In this document: piece by piece, positions 7,235 to 15,745 of the stretch | How positions within the stretch are numbered: the first letter of the stretch is position 1 | Layout of the letters: the number at the start of each line of letters is the position of its first letter | NCBI RefSeq assembly: GCF_016860525.1 | Contig: NZ_BNEA01000015.1 | Location: 2,294,001 to 2,358,000 of the forward strand | Direction of reading: 5' to 3' | DNA length: 64,000 nucleotides | Source of the DNA: Streptomyces rubradiris | GTDB taxonomy: Bacteria; Actinomycetota; Actinomycetes; Streptomycetales; Streptomycetaceae | Position numbers and translations under genes: made by a program | Notes under the pieces: generated by a model | Databases searched by the model: none | What the model was told of the DNA's origin: nothing | Seen by the model: only the letters and a program-made list of their open reading frames with translations

Positions 7235-9079
7235 TCAGTCGCTCTTCTGAGGCTCGTCACGCCGCTGCTGCGACGAGCGGTGCTGTTCCGTCGAGGCGGG
7301 TCCGCCGGCGCGACCGGTCTCACCGGCCGGAGCCTGTCGACCGCCGACCGCACCGCGACCCAGCCCCGTGGCGCCGGGCTCGGAGCCCTTGAGCGGGGAT
7401 CCGGTGGCGTTGCGCGCCGCGCCGATGACACCCTCGGGATTGCTCGCCGACCGCAGTACGGCCTGCCCCCCACCGGGTTGCGGCTTGGCCGTGGGTGCGC
7501 CCACGACTCCACGCTGGCCGAAAGCGCCCTTCGCCGGTGCGGCGGAGACCGGTTCCTCGGCGCCGACGACCATACCGCGCGGGACACGGGGATTGGCCGT
7601 GCTTCCGGACGTACGACCCGTGACGGGCTTGCCGCCCACGACGCCGTTGCGCGCCGGCCCTGTGGGGCCGGTTGTTCCCGGACGTCCTCCAGGGGTTCCG
7701 GTCGTCCTCGGCGTGCCTCCGGTGACGGGGCGTCCCGTCGCCGGGGTACGCCCGGACTGAACGGGTCCTCGTGCACCCGGCTGACCGGTCGGCGTCGCGT
7801 GTCCCATGGCACGGGCAGGCTGCCCCATAGGGCCCTGCGGCCCCCGGGTGCCCGGGACGGATCGCCCGGCCTGGCTCACCGGTCCCTGCGGGACACGCCC
7901 GGTGGAGACGGTGCGCCCCGGCTGGCCCGCCGGTCCCTGCGGCACTCGGCCGGTTCCGGCACCCATGGGGCCGGTACGCCCCTGCGCGGTCACCGGGGGA
8001 CGGCCGCCCGGCCCGTAGCCGGGGGTACGACCAGTCGGCGTGACGGGAGGCGCCATCGGCCCCGTGGGCAGTGGCGGCATCGGTCCGCCGCCGCTGGTCG
8101 TCGGCAGAGTGGGCGTCGGAGAACTGGGCGGCGCGGTAGGTACCTGCGGAGGCAGGGTGGTCGTGGTGTTGATCTCCGTACCGACGTCGTGGCCGGAGGG
8201 TGCACCTGGGTCGTGGACTTCCGTAAGGGGCGGCACGTGGCCACCAGCCCCGGTTCCATGCGCAGTAGCCGGTCCGGCGTGGCTTCCTGTCGTAGTTCCG
8301 TGGCTTCCCGTCGCCGTTCCAAGGCTGCGACGCGGAGTGGAAGGGGACGATCCGTAACCGCTTGACCCGCTGTAGCCGTAACCGGAGTCCGGCTTCGGCA
8401 CCCCCACATCCGGAATCGGCTTGTAAGGCTTCGGATCGGCGTCCAGCGCCACCTCCAGCCCGGCCGCGGACACCGAATAGAACGAGGCCAACCGGTTCAT
8501 CTGGTTGATCGCCTCTTGCCGGTCCTTCTCGACCTTGAGCGCGGCGGCGTAGTCCGGGTCGCCGTCGACCTGCTTGGCCTTGGGCAGGTCCTTGGGCCGC
8601 TTCTGTTCGCTCGCGGGCCGGGTGTCCCGGGGCGGCATGGAGTTGCGCACGGAGGCCAGCCCCGTGGCGGCGGCGGAGATCTCGGTGGCGGCGATATCGG
8701 CGAAGGTGGCGAGTCCCTTGGTCCAGCCGATGAGGCCGCTGGTCCACGAGTGGAACTGCTGGGCTCCCTCGCCTTCCCAGTCGACGCCCTTGAGGTTGGT
8801 CTCCAGGTCCGTCGCGGCGTCGTGGATGGCTTTCCGGGCGTCCCAGAGCGCCTTGCTGGCCGCCTCCAGGTGCTCGGGGTTGCCGTGCTGGACCAGGTCG
8901 ATCATCGCGTTGAGATCGTGGTCTTCGAAGTCGGTCCTGCCCAAGGACAGCGCCGACCCCATCGGCGTGCCCCGAAAAACGTTCCGCAGGCGGCTGATCC
9001 CGTTGACTGCGGCGACCTGACGGTTGGCCTGCTCGACGTCGGTCTTGTACTGAGGCTTCTGCTGCCAGTTGTCACTCAT
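7235..9079 (-). CDS. PPE-like T7SS protein: N-terminal helical WXG-type domain plus long Pro/Gly-rich tail
   Basis: This 614-aa protein has a helical N-terminal part (about residues 1-215) with the motif VDWEGEGAQQF, a WXG turn followed by helix, as in PPE/WXG100-type proteins. The rest is low-complexity Pro, Gly, Thr and Ser. Three imperfect repeats around GRVPQGP are visible, and four short copies of a GVVG/GVIG-type motif lie near the C-terminus. There is no signal peptide or membrane helix, consistent with export by T7SS (inference). Its ATG overlaps the stop of the upstream gene (ATGA), so the two are translationally coupled, and mycP follows after 24 bp. I do not recognise a described family for the tail. 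Confidence 0.85.
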   Translation of the reverse strand: MSDNWQQKPQYKTDVEQANRQVAAVNGISRLRNVFRGTPMGSALSLGRTDFEDHDLNAMIDLVQHGNPEHLEAASKALWDARKAIHDAATDLETNLKGVDWEGEGAQQFHSWTSGLIGWTKGLATFADIAATEISAAATGLASVRNSMPPRDTRPASEQKRPKDLPKAKQVDGDPDYAAALKVEKDRQEAINQMNRLASFYSVSAAGLEVALDADPKPYKPIPDVGVPKPDSGYGYSGSSGYGSSPSTPRRSLGTATGSHGTTTGSHAGPATAHGTGAGGHVPPLTEVHDPGAPSGHDVGTEINTTTTLPPQVPTAPPSSPTPTLPTTSGGGPMPPLPTGPMAPPVTPTGRTPGYGPGGRPPVTAQGRTGPMGAGTGRVPQGPAGQPGRTVSTGRVPQGPVSQAGRSVPGTRGPQGPMGQPARAMGHATPTGQPGARGPVQSGRTPATGRPVTGGTPRTTGTPGGRPGTTGPTGPARNGVVGGKPVTGRTSGSTANPRVPRGMVVGAEEPVSAAPAKGAFGQRGVVGAPTAKPQPGGGQAVLRSASNPEGVIGAARNATGSPLKGSEPGATGLGRGAVGGRQAPAGETGRAGGPASTEQHRSSQQRRDEPQKSD

Positions 9080-9534
9080 TGGAGATCGCCCCCCGCGGAC
9101 CTCTTGCCGCCAACGTGCTCACCGGCATTGCCGGGCTGCTCGGCGGGATCGTCCTTCTGCGTCGCCGTCCGATGTTCCTGATCGAGGTGGGAGTGGATCG
9201 CCCAGAACCGGCGCCGCACCTCGTCCTCGGTGCCGTCGTACGTGACGTCGGCCGCGTGCGCCGCGAGCGTCAGGGCCTCGATCTGCAGGCCGAGGTTCTG
9301 CGACAGCGAGGTAAGGCGCTCGTGCACCTGCTCGTACTTGGAGTGCAGTTCGGTCGCCTCGTGGAACGGGATGTTCGACCCGCTGAAGGAGCCGGCGCTG
9401 AGCGTGTGCTCCGCGAGCCTGGCGGGACTGCCGGGAGCGCCCTCGAAGGCCCTCAGCGCTTTGTCGACGTCCTTCTTGAACTTGCTCAGCGCATCGATGC
9501 CACGCCTCATGCCCGAGCCGCCACCGTCGCCCAC
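9076..9534 (-). CDS. T7SS-associated helical protein, coupled to the PPE-like gene
   Basis: This protein of about 152 aa is predicted mainly helical (for example LSKFKKDVDKALRAFEG and LTSLSQNLGLQIEALT) and ends in a hydrophilic tail. It resembles ESX helical-hairpin proteins in size and context but has no clear WXG motif. GTG 9534 is chosen because GAAGGGG lies 5 nt before it. A TTG start at 9645 and an ATG at 9510 are alternatives. Its stop overlaps the start of the PPE-like gene by 4 nt, so it may be the folding or export partner of that protein, as PE proteins are for PPE proteins (inference). Confidence 0.75.
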   Translation of the reverse strand: MGDGGGSGMRRGIDALSKFKKDVDKALRAFEGAPGSPARLAEHTLSAGSFSGSNIPFHEATELHSKYEQVHERLTSLSQNLGLQIEALTLAAHAADVTYDGTEDEVRRRFWAIHSHLDQEHRTATQKDDPAEQPGNAGEHVGGKRSAGGDLQ

Positions 9535-9963
9535 CGCGACCCCTTCCCCGTTTCCCCGTTGGTAGAGCTGGACGGACCGGGCGGCACCCGGCCGCACCAC
9601 CGGTCCGTCGCGGACCACTGTAGTCACTGCCGAAATGTCGGCCAACTGAACTTCACGACGGTTCAGTTGCGAAGCTGTCCCGAAGTGACCGACTCATGAG
9701 CCACCGGATACCGACAAGGCGGTCAATAACGACAGAAGGGTTTCGTTTTCTACGCAGAAGCTTCACACGCGCACAGCGGCCGAAGCCGTCCGAGTGACTA
9801 GACCGTGGCATCACAATCCCGGAACCGCGCCCCTGAGCAGCCGCCCTCCGCCGAATTTTCACGTCCGACAGGTCGCACATGGCGGACATGGCGCAAATTT
9901 TCCATGGCGTTGGTTGCTAGGTTGTGCCGGCACCGGACTAACCACGGGGGAAGGGGCCCTTCC
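9535..9963. promoter_or_regulatory. Divergent intergenic region between the two T7SS accessory groups
   Basis: Transcription leaves this stretch in both directions. On the plus strand a TAGGTT at 9918-9923 fits the -10 of Streptomyces vegetative promoters, and GGGGAAGGGG provides the ribosome binding site before ATG 9964. No clear -35 is seen. A/T content rises around 9855-9905, as expected upstream of a promoter. No further gene is recognised. Confidence 0.4.
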
Positions 9964-10485
9964 ATGGCCTGGGACGAATGGGAGCAGCTCAAGGCGGAGG
10001 CTGCCCAGGGACAGTCGGCACAGATGCAGCTCAACCACGTCGACGGGGGCGGTGGCACGTACGGCCCCTATGTCATCCCCAGCAAGACCGGTGACCTCAA
10101 GGTCGGTCACAAGGACCTGGAGAAGATCGGCAGCGCCGCGCACCACCTGTACGACCAGCTGTGGGACAAGGCCCGGGTGGCGACCCCGAGCAGCGACTCC
10201 GCGGCCGGTGACCTCACCAAGCAGGGCTTCGCCCTCGGCGCCGGTCTCCAGCACGTGTCGAACCGCTGGGAAGAGCAGTTGAAGTCCCTGATGGACGCCT
10301 GCGCCCAGATCTCCAACCACATGCAGACCACCAAGGCCGTGCACGCGAACGACGAGCACTACATCCAGCGCCAGATGAGCAGCATCGACGCCCTGGACGA
10401 CGGGTTCGACGAGCGGGTGGGGGCGCCGGGCAAGAAGAACGACTACGGGGACGACGGCAAGGACAAGGGCAAGAAGAAGGAATAG
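9964..10485 (+). CDS. T7SS-associated helical protein (partner of the large protein at 10552)
   Basis: This 173-aa hydrophilic protein has a helical core (about residues 45-145, including HLYDQLWDKA and RWEEQLKSLMDACAQI) and a highly charged Lys/Asp tail. No signal peptide or membrane helix is present. The length and helix pattern resemble WXG100-like or LXG-associated partner proteins, but no WXG turn is clear. A strong ribosome binding site supports ATG 9964. The next gene begins 66 bp downstream, and the same two-gene order survives in decayed form at 2896-4618, so the pair is a duplicated unit. Likely role: T7SS cargo or cargo chaperone (inference). Confidence 0.85.
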   Translation: MAWDEWEQLKAEAAQGQSAQMQLNHVDGGGGTYGPYVIPSKTGDLKVGHKDLEKIGSAAHHLYDQLWDKARVATPSSDSAAGDLTKQGFALGAGLQHVSNRWEEQLKSLMDACAQISNHMQTTKAVHANDEHYIQRQMSSIDALDDGFDERVGAPGKKNDYGDDGKDKGKKKE

Positions 10486-10551
10486 CGGCGTCGGGCTGTT
10501 GACGACGCAGACGATCACACCGCCGACACGCTATCCCCGGGACGAGCACCA

Positions 10552-12828
10552 ATGGACTTCGACGCTCTCTACCACGCCAACTTCAAGCTCCTCGACGACG
10601 CCGTCAGCGACTGGTCGACACTGGTGAAGCACCTCGCGGACCTGAAAAAGGACGCCGAGGACGGTCTGCACAAGGCCGCCAACTCGGCCAACTGGGCCGG
10701 TGTGAACGCACAGGTCTCGAAGCAGTTCATCGGGAAGACGGCCGGCGAGTTCGGCGACGCCCACACGCAGGCCACCACCATCTACAAGATCCTGCTCGAC
10801 ACCCGGAACGAATTGAAGACGTTCCACCAGCAGCTGACGGACGCCGTCTCGCGCGGTCAGAAGAAGAACCTGACCGTCGCCGACGCGGGCGGCGGCAAGT
10901 TCACGGTCACGGGCAACACCCGGCCCGACTGGGGCTCGGACCCTAGCGGCAACAAGAGCGCGACCAATCAGAAGGACGTCGACGACCTCCGCGACGAGAT
11001 CCAGGGCATCCTCAGCAAGGCCACGGAGAGCGACAACTCGGCCAAGGACGTCCTCATGGCGATCGTCGACCAGGCCCGAATGGGGTTCTCGGACGCCAGT
11101 TACAAGGACCGGGACAGCGCGGCAGCGGCCGTCAAGGAAGCCGACGAGTTGGCGAAGCTGGCCAAGAAGGACATCGACGACCTGTCGGTGAAGGACTTCG
11201 ACCGGCTCAACGCGGGACTCAAGAAGTACCACGGTGATCCGCTGTTCTCGGAGCGGTTCGCGAAGGACCTCGGGCCGGACAAGACCCTGTCCTTCTGGGC
11301 CAACGTCAGTGACCCCTACGTCGCCTGGGACGTGAACCACGAACGCCGCGACCAGTTGGGAGAGCTGCAGAAGAACCTCGGTCTCACACTCGCCACGGCC
11401 AGCCAGAGCGACACGGCCGACATGACCGAGTGGAAGCGGCGCATGGTCGACATCGGCGACCAGGAGGTCGGTGGCAAGCGCGGCGGCCTGCTGGGGTTCC
11501 AGGTCATGAGCAACCTCATGCGCGTCGGTGATTACGACGACGACTTCATGAAGCAGTACGGCAAGAGCCTCATGGAGACGGAGCGGAAGTTCACGCATGA
11601 CGGAAAGCACATGGCCTGGCAGCGGATAGGACCCAGCCCCTATCTCAACCACATGAAGGGTGACACAGGCTTCGACCCCTTGTCGGGCTACCTCAAGGGC
11701 CTCTCGAACAACCCTGGCGCCGCGACCGACTTCTTCAACGACGACTTCATCCCGAAGGACGGCGACCACAAGACCGCGGTCTCCAACTTCAAGTACCTCT
11801 TCGAGGACCGCCACTGGCCGCATGAGAGCAACAGCGACCTGAGCCGCGGCGAGAGCACGGACGGCTACAATAACCTCGCGTCTGCACTGGAAGCCGCCAC
11901 GACCGGGCATCCCGCGGGAGAGATCCCCACTCAGGACACCGCTCCCCACACCAAGGAACAGGCCAAGCTGTTCAACGCCATCGTCTCGTCGGTAGGAGAC
12001 GACCCTGAACGGCTTACCGATCACAGTGTCATGTCCGACAGTATGGGACAGATCGCTTCCGAATACCTTCCGGACATCAACCGCGCGACGACAGACGTGA
12101 GCCGGGATTCGGAGGACTGGAAGCAGATCGAGAAGCTCTATCCGATCGCCGGCGCCGATTCCGAGGTCAGGCACCGGGATGTGAGCAAGTTCCTGTTTGC
12201 CGTGGGGCAGGATCCACGAGGCTACGCAGCCGTCGAGGTGGGGCAGCAGGCGTACATGTCCAAGTTGATGGAGTACCACCTGAATCCGGACCTACCGGCG
12301 GATCAGCGCTTCTCTCAGGATCAGGAGACCACGGTCAAGTACATCGCCCAGCGCTCCGGTGAAGTGTCGGGCGTCCTCGGCCTCGGGCGGCAGGAAGAGA
12401 TCGCGAAGCCTGCCGGCGACAAGGATAAAGACTTCGACTACAGCGTCTCCCAACGCAAGAACGCGATCTCGGGCGGAGTTGGAACGGTCGTGGGTGTCGG
12501 CACGTCGTTCATCGCGACTCCCTGGGTCGGCGCGGCTGTCGGTAGTGGGGCCGGTACGGCCACCAGCGTGCTTTTGGAGCACATCTACAAGGACGCCGAA
12601 GGGCACGCCCTTGAGGAGGCTGCCGAGGAAATGGGAAGCCGCTGGCAGGCCGGCCTGGAGAAAAACAACGAGTATGTCGCGATAGGCGCGCAAGAGGCCG
12701 CCAAGCGCTACCACCTGTCGAACGAGAACGACATCGGTACGTGGTCGCGCGAAGGGGCTCGGCAGGGCTACATCAATGCCAACGACATTCTGCAGGGTCA
12801 GGCGCCCGGCAGCAGAACGACCTCCTGA
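10552..12828 (+). CDS. Large T7SS-associated protein with C-terminal glycine-zipper segment; candidate secreted effector
   Basis: This 758-aa protein has no signal peptide. The N-terminal 120 residues are helical with ANWAGVNAQV, a WXG-like turn, followed by FIGKTAGEF, which recalls the targeting domains of large T7SS substrates. The middle (about 160-450) contains conserved blocks such as VMSNLMRVGDYDDDF. Near the C-terminus, residues 641-675 are hydrophobic and glycine-spaced (GGVGTVVGVGTSFIATPWVG), like the glycine zippers of membrane-active T7SS toxins, followed by an amphipathic charged region. Similar large proteins sit in Streptomyces T7SS loci, probably the group called DUF6571, an assignment made from memory. 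A decayed copy is at 3354. Lipoprotein genes follow directly, which would suit protective partners (inference). Confidence 0.85.
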   Translation: MDFDALYHANFKLLDDAVSDWSTLVKHLADLKKDAEDGLHKAANSANWAGVNAQVSKQFIGKTAGEFGDAHTQATTIYKILLDTRNELKTFHQQLTDAVSRGQKKNLTVADAGGGKFTVTGNTRPDWGSDPSGNKSATNQKDVDDLRDEIQGILSKATESDNSAKDVLMAIVDQARMGFSDASYKDRDSAAAAVKEADELAKLAKKDIDDLSVKDFDRLNAGLKKYHGDPLFSERFAKDLGPDKTLSFWANVSDPYVAWDVNHERRDQLGELQKNLGLTLATASQSDTADMTEWKRRMVDIGDQEVGGKRGGLLGFQVMSNLMRVGDYDDDFMKQYGKSLMETERKFTHDGKHMAWQRIGPSPYLNHMKGDTGFDPLSGYLKGLSNNPGAATDFFNDDFIPKDGDHKTAVSNFKYLFEDRHWPHESNSDLSRGESTDGYNNLASALEAATTGHPAGEIPTQDTAPHTKEQAKLFNAIVSSVGDDPERLTDHSVMSDSMGQIASEYLPDINRATTDVSRDSEDWKQIEKLYPIAGADSEVRHRDVSKFLFAVGQDPRGYAAVEVGQQAYMSKLMEYHLNPDLPADQRFSQDQETTVKYIAQRSGEVSGVLGLGRQEEIAKPAGDKDKDFDYSVSQRKNAISGGVGTVVGVGTSFIATPWVGAAVGSGAGTATSVLLEHIYKDAEGHALEEAAEEMGSRWQAGLEKNNEYVAIGAQEAAKRYHLSNENDIGTWSREGARQGYINANDILQGQAPGSRTTS

Positions 12829-12851
12829 CATCGAGCCATGACGAGAATGCC

Positions 12852-13388
12852 ATGAATGTGACTTCGGGTCCTTTCCCGGGCCGCCGTATCGGGGCTGCCG
12901 TCGCGGTCTTCGTTCTCCTCCTCACACTCCCGAGCTGCTCTGAGGACGAGCCGGAGCGCGAGTACTCCTTGCCTCGGACCGCGTGTGGCACCACTGTCGA
13001 CGCCGAGGCACTCGCCAAGTTCCTCCCGCCTGGAAAGAAGGTGTCGACCGAGGTCACAGTCGCTTCCGCCAAAGCAACGCGCTGTGCTGTCTCCGTCGAC
13101 GGCAAGCGGGTCGTATACACCGCGCAGGAGTGGTGGAACGACATGTCAGTGCTTGAGTTCGCCAAAGGCCTGACCCTCGACAAGGTGGGGCACCAGACAG
13201 AAGACGGTCGGTTCGCATACTCGGGAACCCAGGCGTTCGGAAAGGCAGAAGGCTGCCGCAACAGCCGTGGCCAGATCCTCTATACGGCTGTGCTGGCGAC
13301 CGGCTCCGAACACAGTGATGCCGCAGCCATGAAGCAGCTGATCACCGAGTACACGAAGGCGGTGCAGCGATCAGACGTTTGCCACTGA
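12852..13388 (+). CDS. Lipoprotein of a locus-specific paralogous family (1)
   Basis: This 178-aa lipoprotein has RR at the start of the signal peptide and the lipobox LPSC (Cys about residue 29). The mature part begins with an acidic linker, then YSLPRTACG and FLPPGKKV, a pattern repeated in the next two genes, and several cysteines that could form disulfides. It starts 23 bp after the large T7SS protein and heads a chain of closely packed genes on the same strand. The gene has no recognised domain and no recognised function. ATG 12852 is chosen because it places a normal signal peptide at the N-terminus. Confidence 0.8.
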   Translation: MNVTSGPFPGRRIGAAVAVFVLLLTLPSCSEDEPEREYSLPRTACGTTVDAEALAKFLPPGKKVSTEVTVASAKATRCAVSVDGKRVVYTAQEWWNDMSVLEFAKGLTLDKVGHQTEDGRFAYSGTQAFGKAEGCRNSRGQILYTAVLATGSEHSDAAAMKQLITEYTKAVQRSDVCH

Positions 13389-13874
13389 GTGGATCGCACT
13401 GCACGGTTTCCGGCAGGGGACTGGAAATTCGATGACTCGGCAGGCTTGGCTGCCACAGCGATGCTCGCAGTACTGGGCACGATCGCCGGCTGTTCAGGCT
13501 CCGACGCGGAGAGAGGATACGCCGCTCCCAAGTACCTGTGTGGTGTGCCGGTGGCCCCGGACCTTCTTTCTCCCTTCCTTCCGGCGGGCAAGACGGTCAA
13601 GGTCAGAGAATCGCGTCCAGTACCCTCCAGCGAGATGTTCCGGGTGGACGTGGATGGCACACGGGCGGTGATGGCGGAACTCCACTGGTGGGAGGAGGGC
13701 GTTGACGTCTCGACCGTCGTCACAGCCAATCCGGAGACCGAAAAAGCGGCGCGGTCGGTCGACGACAACTTCTTCTATACCGCCACAGGTGCCGTCAAGC
13801 TGGCCCAAGGATGTAAGAAATCGGACCACGTCCGACACCTGCTGTACACCGCCGGACCGAGCCAGGCCGGCTGA
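13389..13874 (+). pseudogene. Lipoprotein of the same family (2), probably broken at both ends
   Basis: The open frame from GTG 13389 encodes 161 aa with a hydrophobic segment and lipobox (TIAGC) and the family signature YAAPKYLCG and FLPAGKTV. Its N-region is acidic (WKFDDSAG), which is not a workable signal sequence. ATG 13432 (MTRQ) lies in another frame, so a single-base frameshift near 13440 would restore a normal start. The protein also stops soon after the conserved LLYTAG segment, about 30 residues short of its neighbours. Both points argue for a pseudogene, although an intact short lipoprotein cannot be excluded. Confidence 0.55.
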
Positions 13875-13906
13875 ACGGGCTCTCACTCACTGCGTTGGAA
13901 GGCGTT

Positions 13907-14464
13907 ATGCACAACATCTCCGGGCGCGGAGTCCGCTCCGTGGTCGCTCTTCTGGGGGCAGGGCTGATGGTCGGGTTGACGACCTCCTGCTCGTCTTCGT
14001 CACCCACGCGTGAGTACGCCGTGCCGGGCGATGTCTGCGGCACCCGGGTGGCCCGTTCTCTGCTGGAGCCGCTGTTGCCCCCCGGAGAGAAGGTCGGCGC
14101 CCAGCCGACATCCTCGGTCGGCGTCAAGCGCTGCCGGATTCTGGTGGACGGGAAGGTCGTCCTGTCCACCAGCGTCGAGAAGCACGATGCGAACACCAGC
14201 GCCGGTGACGTCGCTTCATCCGCCTACGGCGTGGAGCCGACCGACACCCGGGCAGACGGGGGCCGCACCATCTACTCGAAGACCGGTGCCGTCAGTCTCG
14301 TCGAGTGTCCCGGCTCCGCCTCGGCGGACAGCACTGTCTGGGCCACCGTGCGAACCTCGCACGACATGAAGGCGTCGTCGATGCGCGATTTCATCAAGGG
14401 ATACGCAACCGCCATCGGCAAGGGTGACGCTTGCCGTGCCCTGTCCTCCCACGGCAATGCGTAA
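13907..14464 (+). CDS. Lipoprotein of the same family (3)
   Basis: This 185-aa protein has a signal peptide and lipobox (TTSC, Cys about residue 28). The mature part carries the family pattern YAVPGDVCG and LLPPGEKV, then RCRILVDGK, and ends with a paired-cysteine region. ATG 13907 has GGAAGG 4 nt upstream. Its stop lies inside the start of the next gene (8-bp overlap), so translation is probably coupled. It is intact, unlike the copy before it. Function unknown; outer-surface location is inferred from the lipobox. Confidence 0.8.
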   Translation: MHNISGRGVRSVVALLGAGLMVGLTTSCSSSSPTREYAVPGDVCGTRVARSLLEPLLPPGEKVGAQPTSSVGVKRCRILVDGKVVLSTSVEKHDANTSAGDVASSAYGVEPTDTRADGGRTIYSKTGAVSLVECPGSASADSTVWATVRTSHDMKASSMRDFIKGYATAIGKGDACRALSSHGNA

Positions 14465-15077
14465 TCGATCGCTGCTTTCGCTCGCCGGAGGCGTCATAGG
14501 TGTGGTGGGTCTTGGTTTCGGGCTGGCCTACGCATGCGGTGCTCCCCCGTTCGATGAGGAGAAGGGCGAGATCAGGGCCTCGGCTGTCTGTAAGACCCTG
14601 GGGACCCCGGCCGGGTCGGCTGACGCGTTGCGGAAGGTCCTGCCCGACAAGTCCTCGTACTCCTTCGACGATCGGGTCATGCATCTCCGCATCGACGATT
14701 CCGACCGCACGTATGAGACGTCCTGCTTCGTCAACGGTGACGGGAAGATGCTGCTCGTGGCGACGGCCGAGATGGCGGGCTACGACAAGGCCGAGGAGTG
14801 GGTGGAGGAGGTGGTCGCCAATGCCTCGGCGCCCTCGGACGTGACGTCTTTCCAGGCCGGTGACAAGGCGGTCGCCTCGGAGAAGCTCGCCGCCATTTAC
14901 GTCCCGTGCCGTGACAAAGGATTCCGTGAGCATCTGAGCGTCGTCGTCGAGCTCAAACAGCGGGGAGGGGCCACAGCTGCGGAGGGGCGTGAGGGCCTGA
15001 TCTCGCTTGCGCGGAACGCCGCGCTGTTCGCGCACCACAAGGCCAAGTGTGACGCGCCGTCGAAGGTGACGGGGTGA
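14457..15077 (+). CDS. Membrane-anchored or lipid-modified surface protein, distant member of the lipoprotein array
   Basis: This 206-aa protein has an N-terminal hydrophobic segment (LLSLAGGVIGVVGLGFGLAY) followed by ACG, which could be a lipobox (LAYAC), then a soluble part with several cysteines. The domain order (Cys near the start, VLPDKSSYSF block, a C-terminal helical segment ending in Cys) parallels the three preceding genes but identity is low. ATG 14457 overlaps the preceding stop and has no clear ribosome binding site, so coupling is likely. Function unknown. Confidence 0.75.
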   Translation: MRNRSLLSLAGGVIGVVGLGFGLAYACGAPPFDEEKGEIRASAVCKTLGTPAGSADALRKVLPDKSSYSFDDRVMHLRIDDSDRTYETSCFVNGDGKMLLVATAEMAGYDKAEEWVEEVVANASAPSDVTSFQAGDKAVASEKLAAIYVPCRDKGFREHLSVVVELKQRGGATAAEGREGLISLARNAALFAHHKAKCDAPSKVTG

Positions 15078-15129
15078 CTATGCTGCGGTCGCTGGGACTG
15101 CCCGTTCACCGAAGCCGTAGGACGGGCCG

Positions 15130-15619
15130 ATGAGTGTGCGTAAAGCGGCCATGGTTGTCGCGGGTTGTCTTGTGCTGCTGAGCGGGTGCAGGGGTGGGAC
15201 CTGAAGGAGGCCAAGGAGATGGGTGTCGGTCAGTGTCATGACGTGGCCGGGCGGGACTCCTGCGCGCAGGTCCGTTTCTTCGGTGTCGCCGCCTTTCGCC
15301 AGGAGAACGAGCCGGACATCTCTTTCATCGTTCAGGCATACCGTGACGAGGACACGGCGCGGGCCGCGTGTGGGTACCGGAGGCCAGGGCGGTGCCGGCC
15401 GGGGGCATCGGTGATCAGCGGGATGCCGTGGCCGGGCTCGGCCCCTCGATCGTCGAAGGGTCGAAGAGCTTGATGATTCAGACGCGGGTGGGCAGCGTCA
15501 TCATGCTGTCCATGGCCGACTCCTACATGAACCGGTTCGCCGGCGTCTTCGCGCGGCGGGCCGGGCAGGCGGAGGCGGGCGAGAGGCCGTCGGCGGGGAT
15601 GAGGGGCTCCGCGAGCTAG
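15130..15619 (+). pseudogene. Decayed lipoprotein gene at the end of the array
   Basis: ATG 15130 starts a clear lipoprotein signal peptide (MSVRKAAMVVAGCLVLLSGC) that runs into a stop codon after 24 codons. The coding pattern continues in a second frame (about 15190-15370, including VRFFGVAAFRQENEPD) and then in a third (about 15370-15619, including SLMIQTRVGSVIMLSMADSY). Two frameshifts therefore break an ancestral lipoprotein of roughly 160 aa. This is the second or third broken gene in a 2.8-kb array. Confidence 0.75.
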
Positions 15620-15640
15620 GGGGAACTGGGGGTTTGGGGC

Positions 15641-15657
15641 GTCGCCCCGGGGGCGAC
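15641..15657. terminator. GC-rich hairpin between convergent genes
   Basis: GTCGCC and GGCGAC form a short perfect stem between the lipoprotein pseudogene and the convergent membrane-protein gene. There is no T-run. Confidence 0.35.
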
Positions 15658-15745
15658 CGGCCCGGCCGGGTCGGTGGGAGTGTTCTCGTACGCGGCTCCC
15701 GTCCGTGCCGTCACTCTTCCGGGTGGGATGTGGCAGCGGCCCTTG

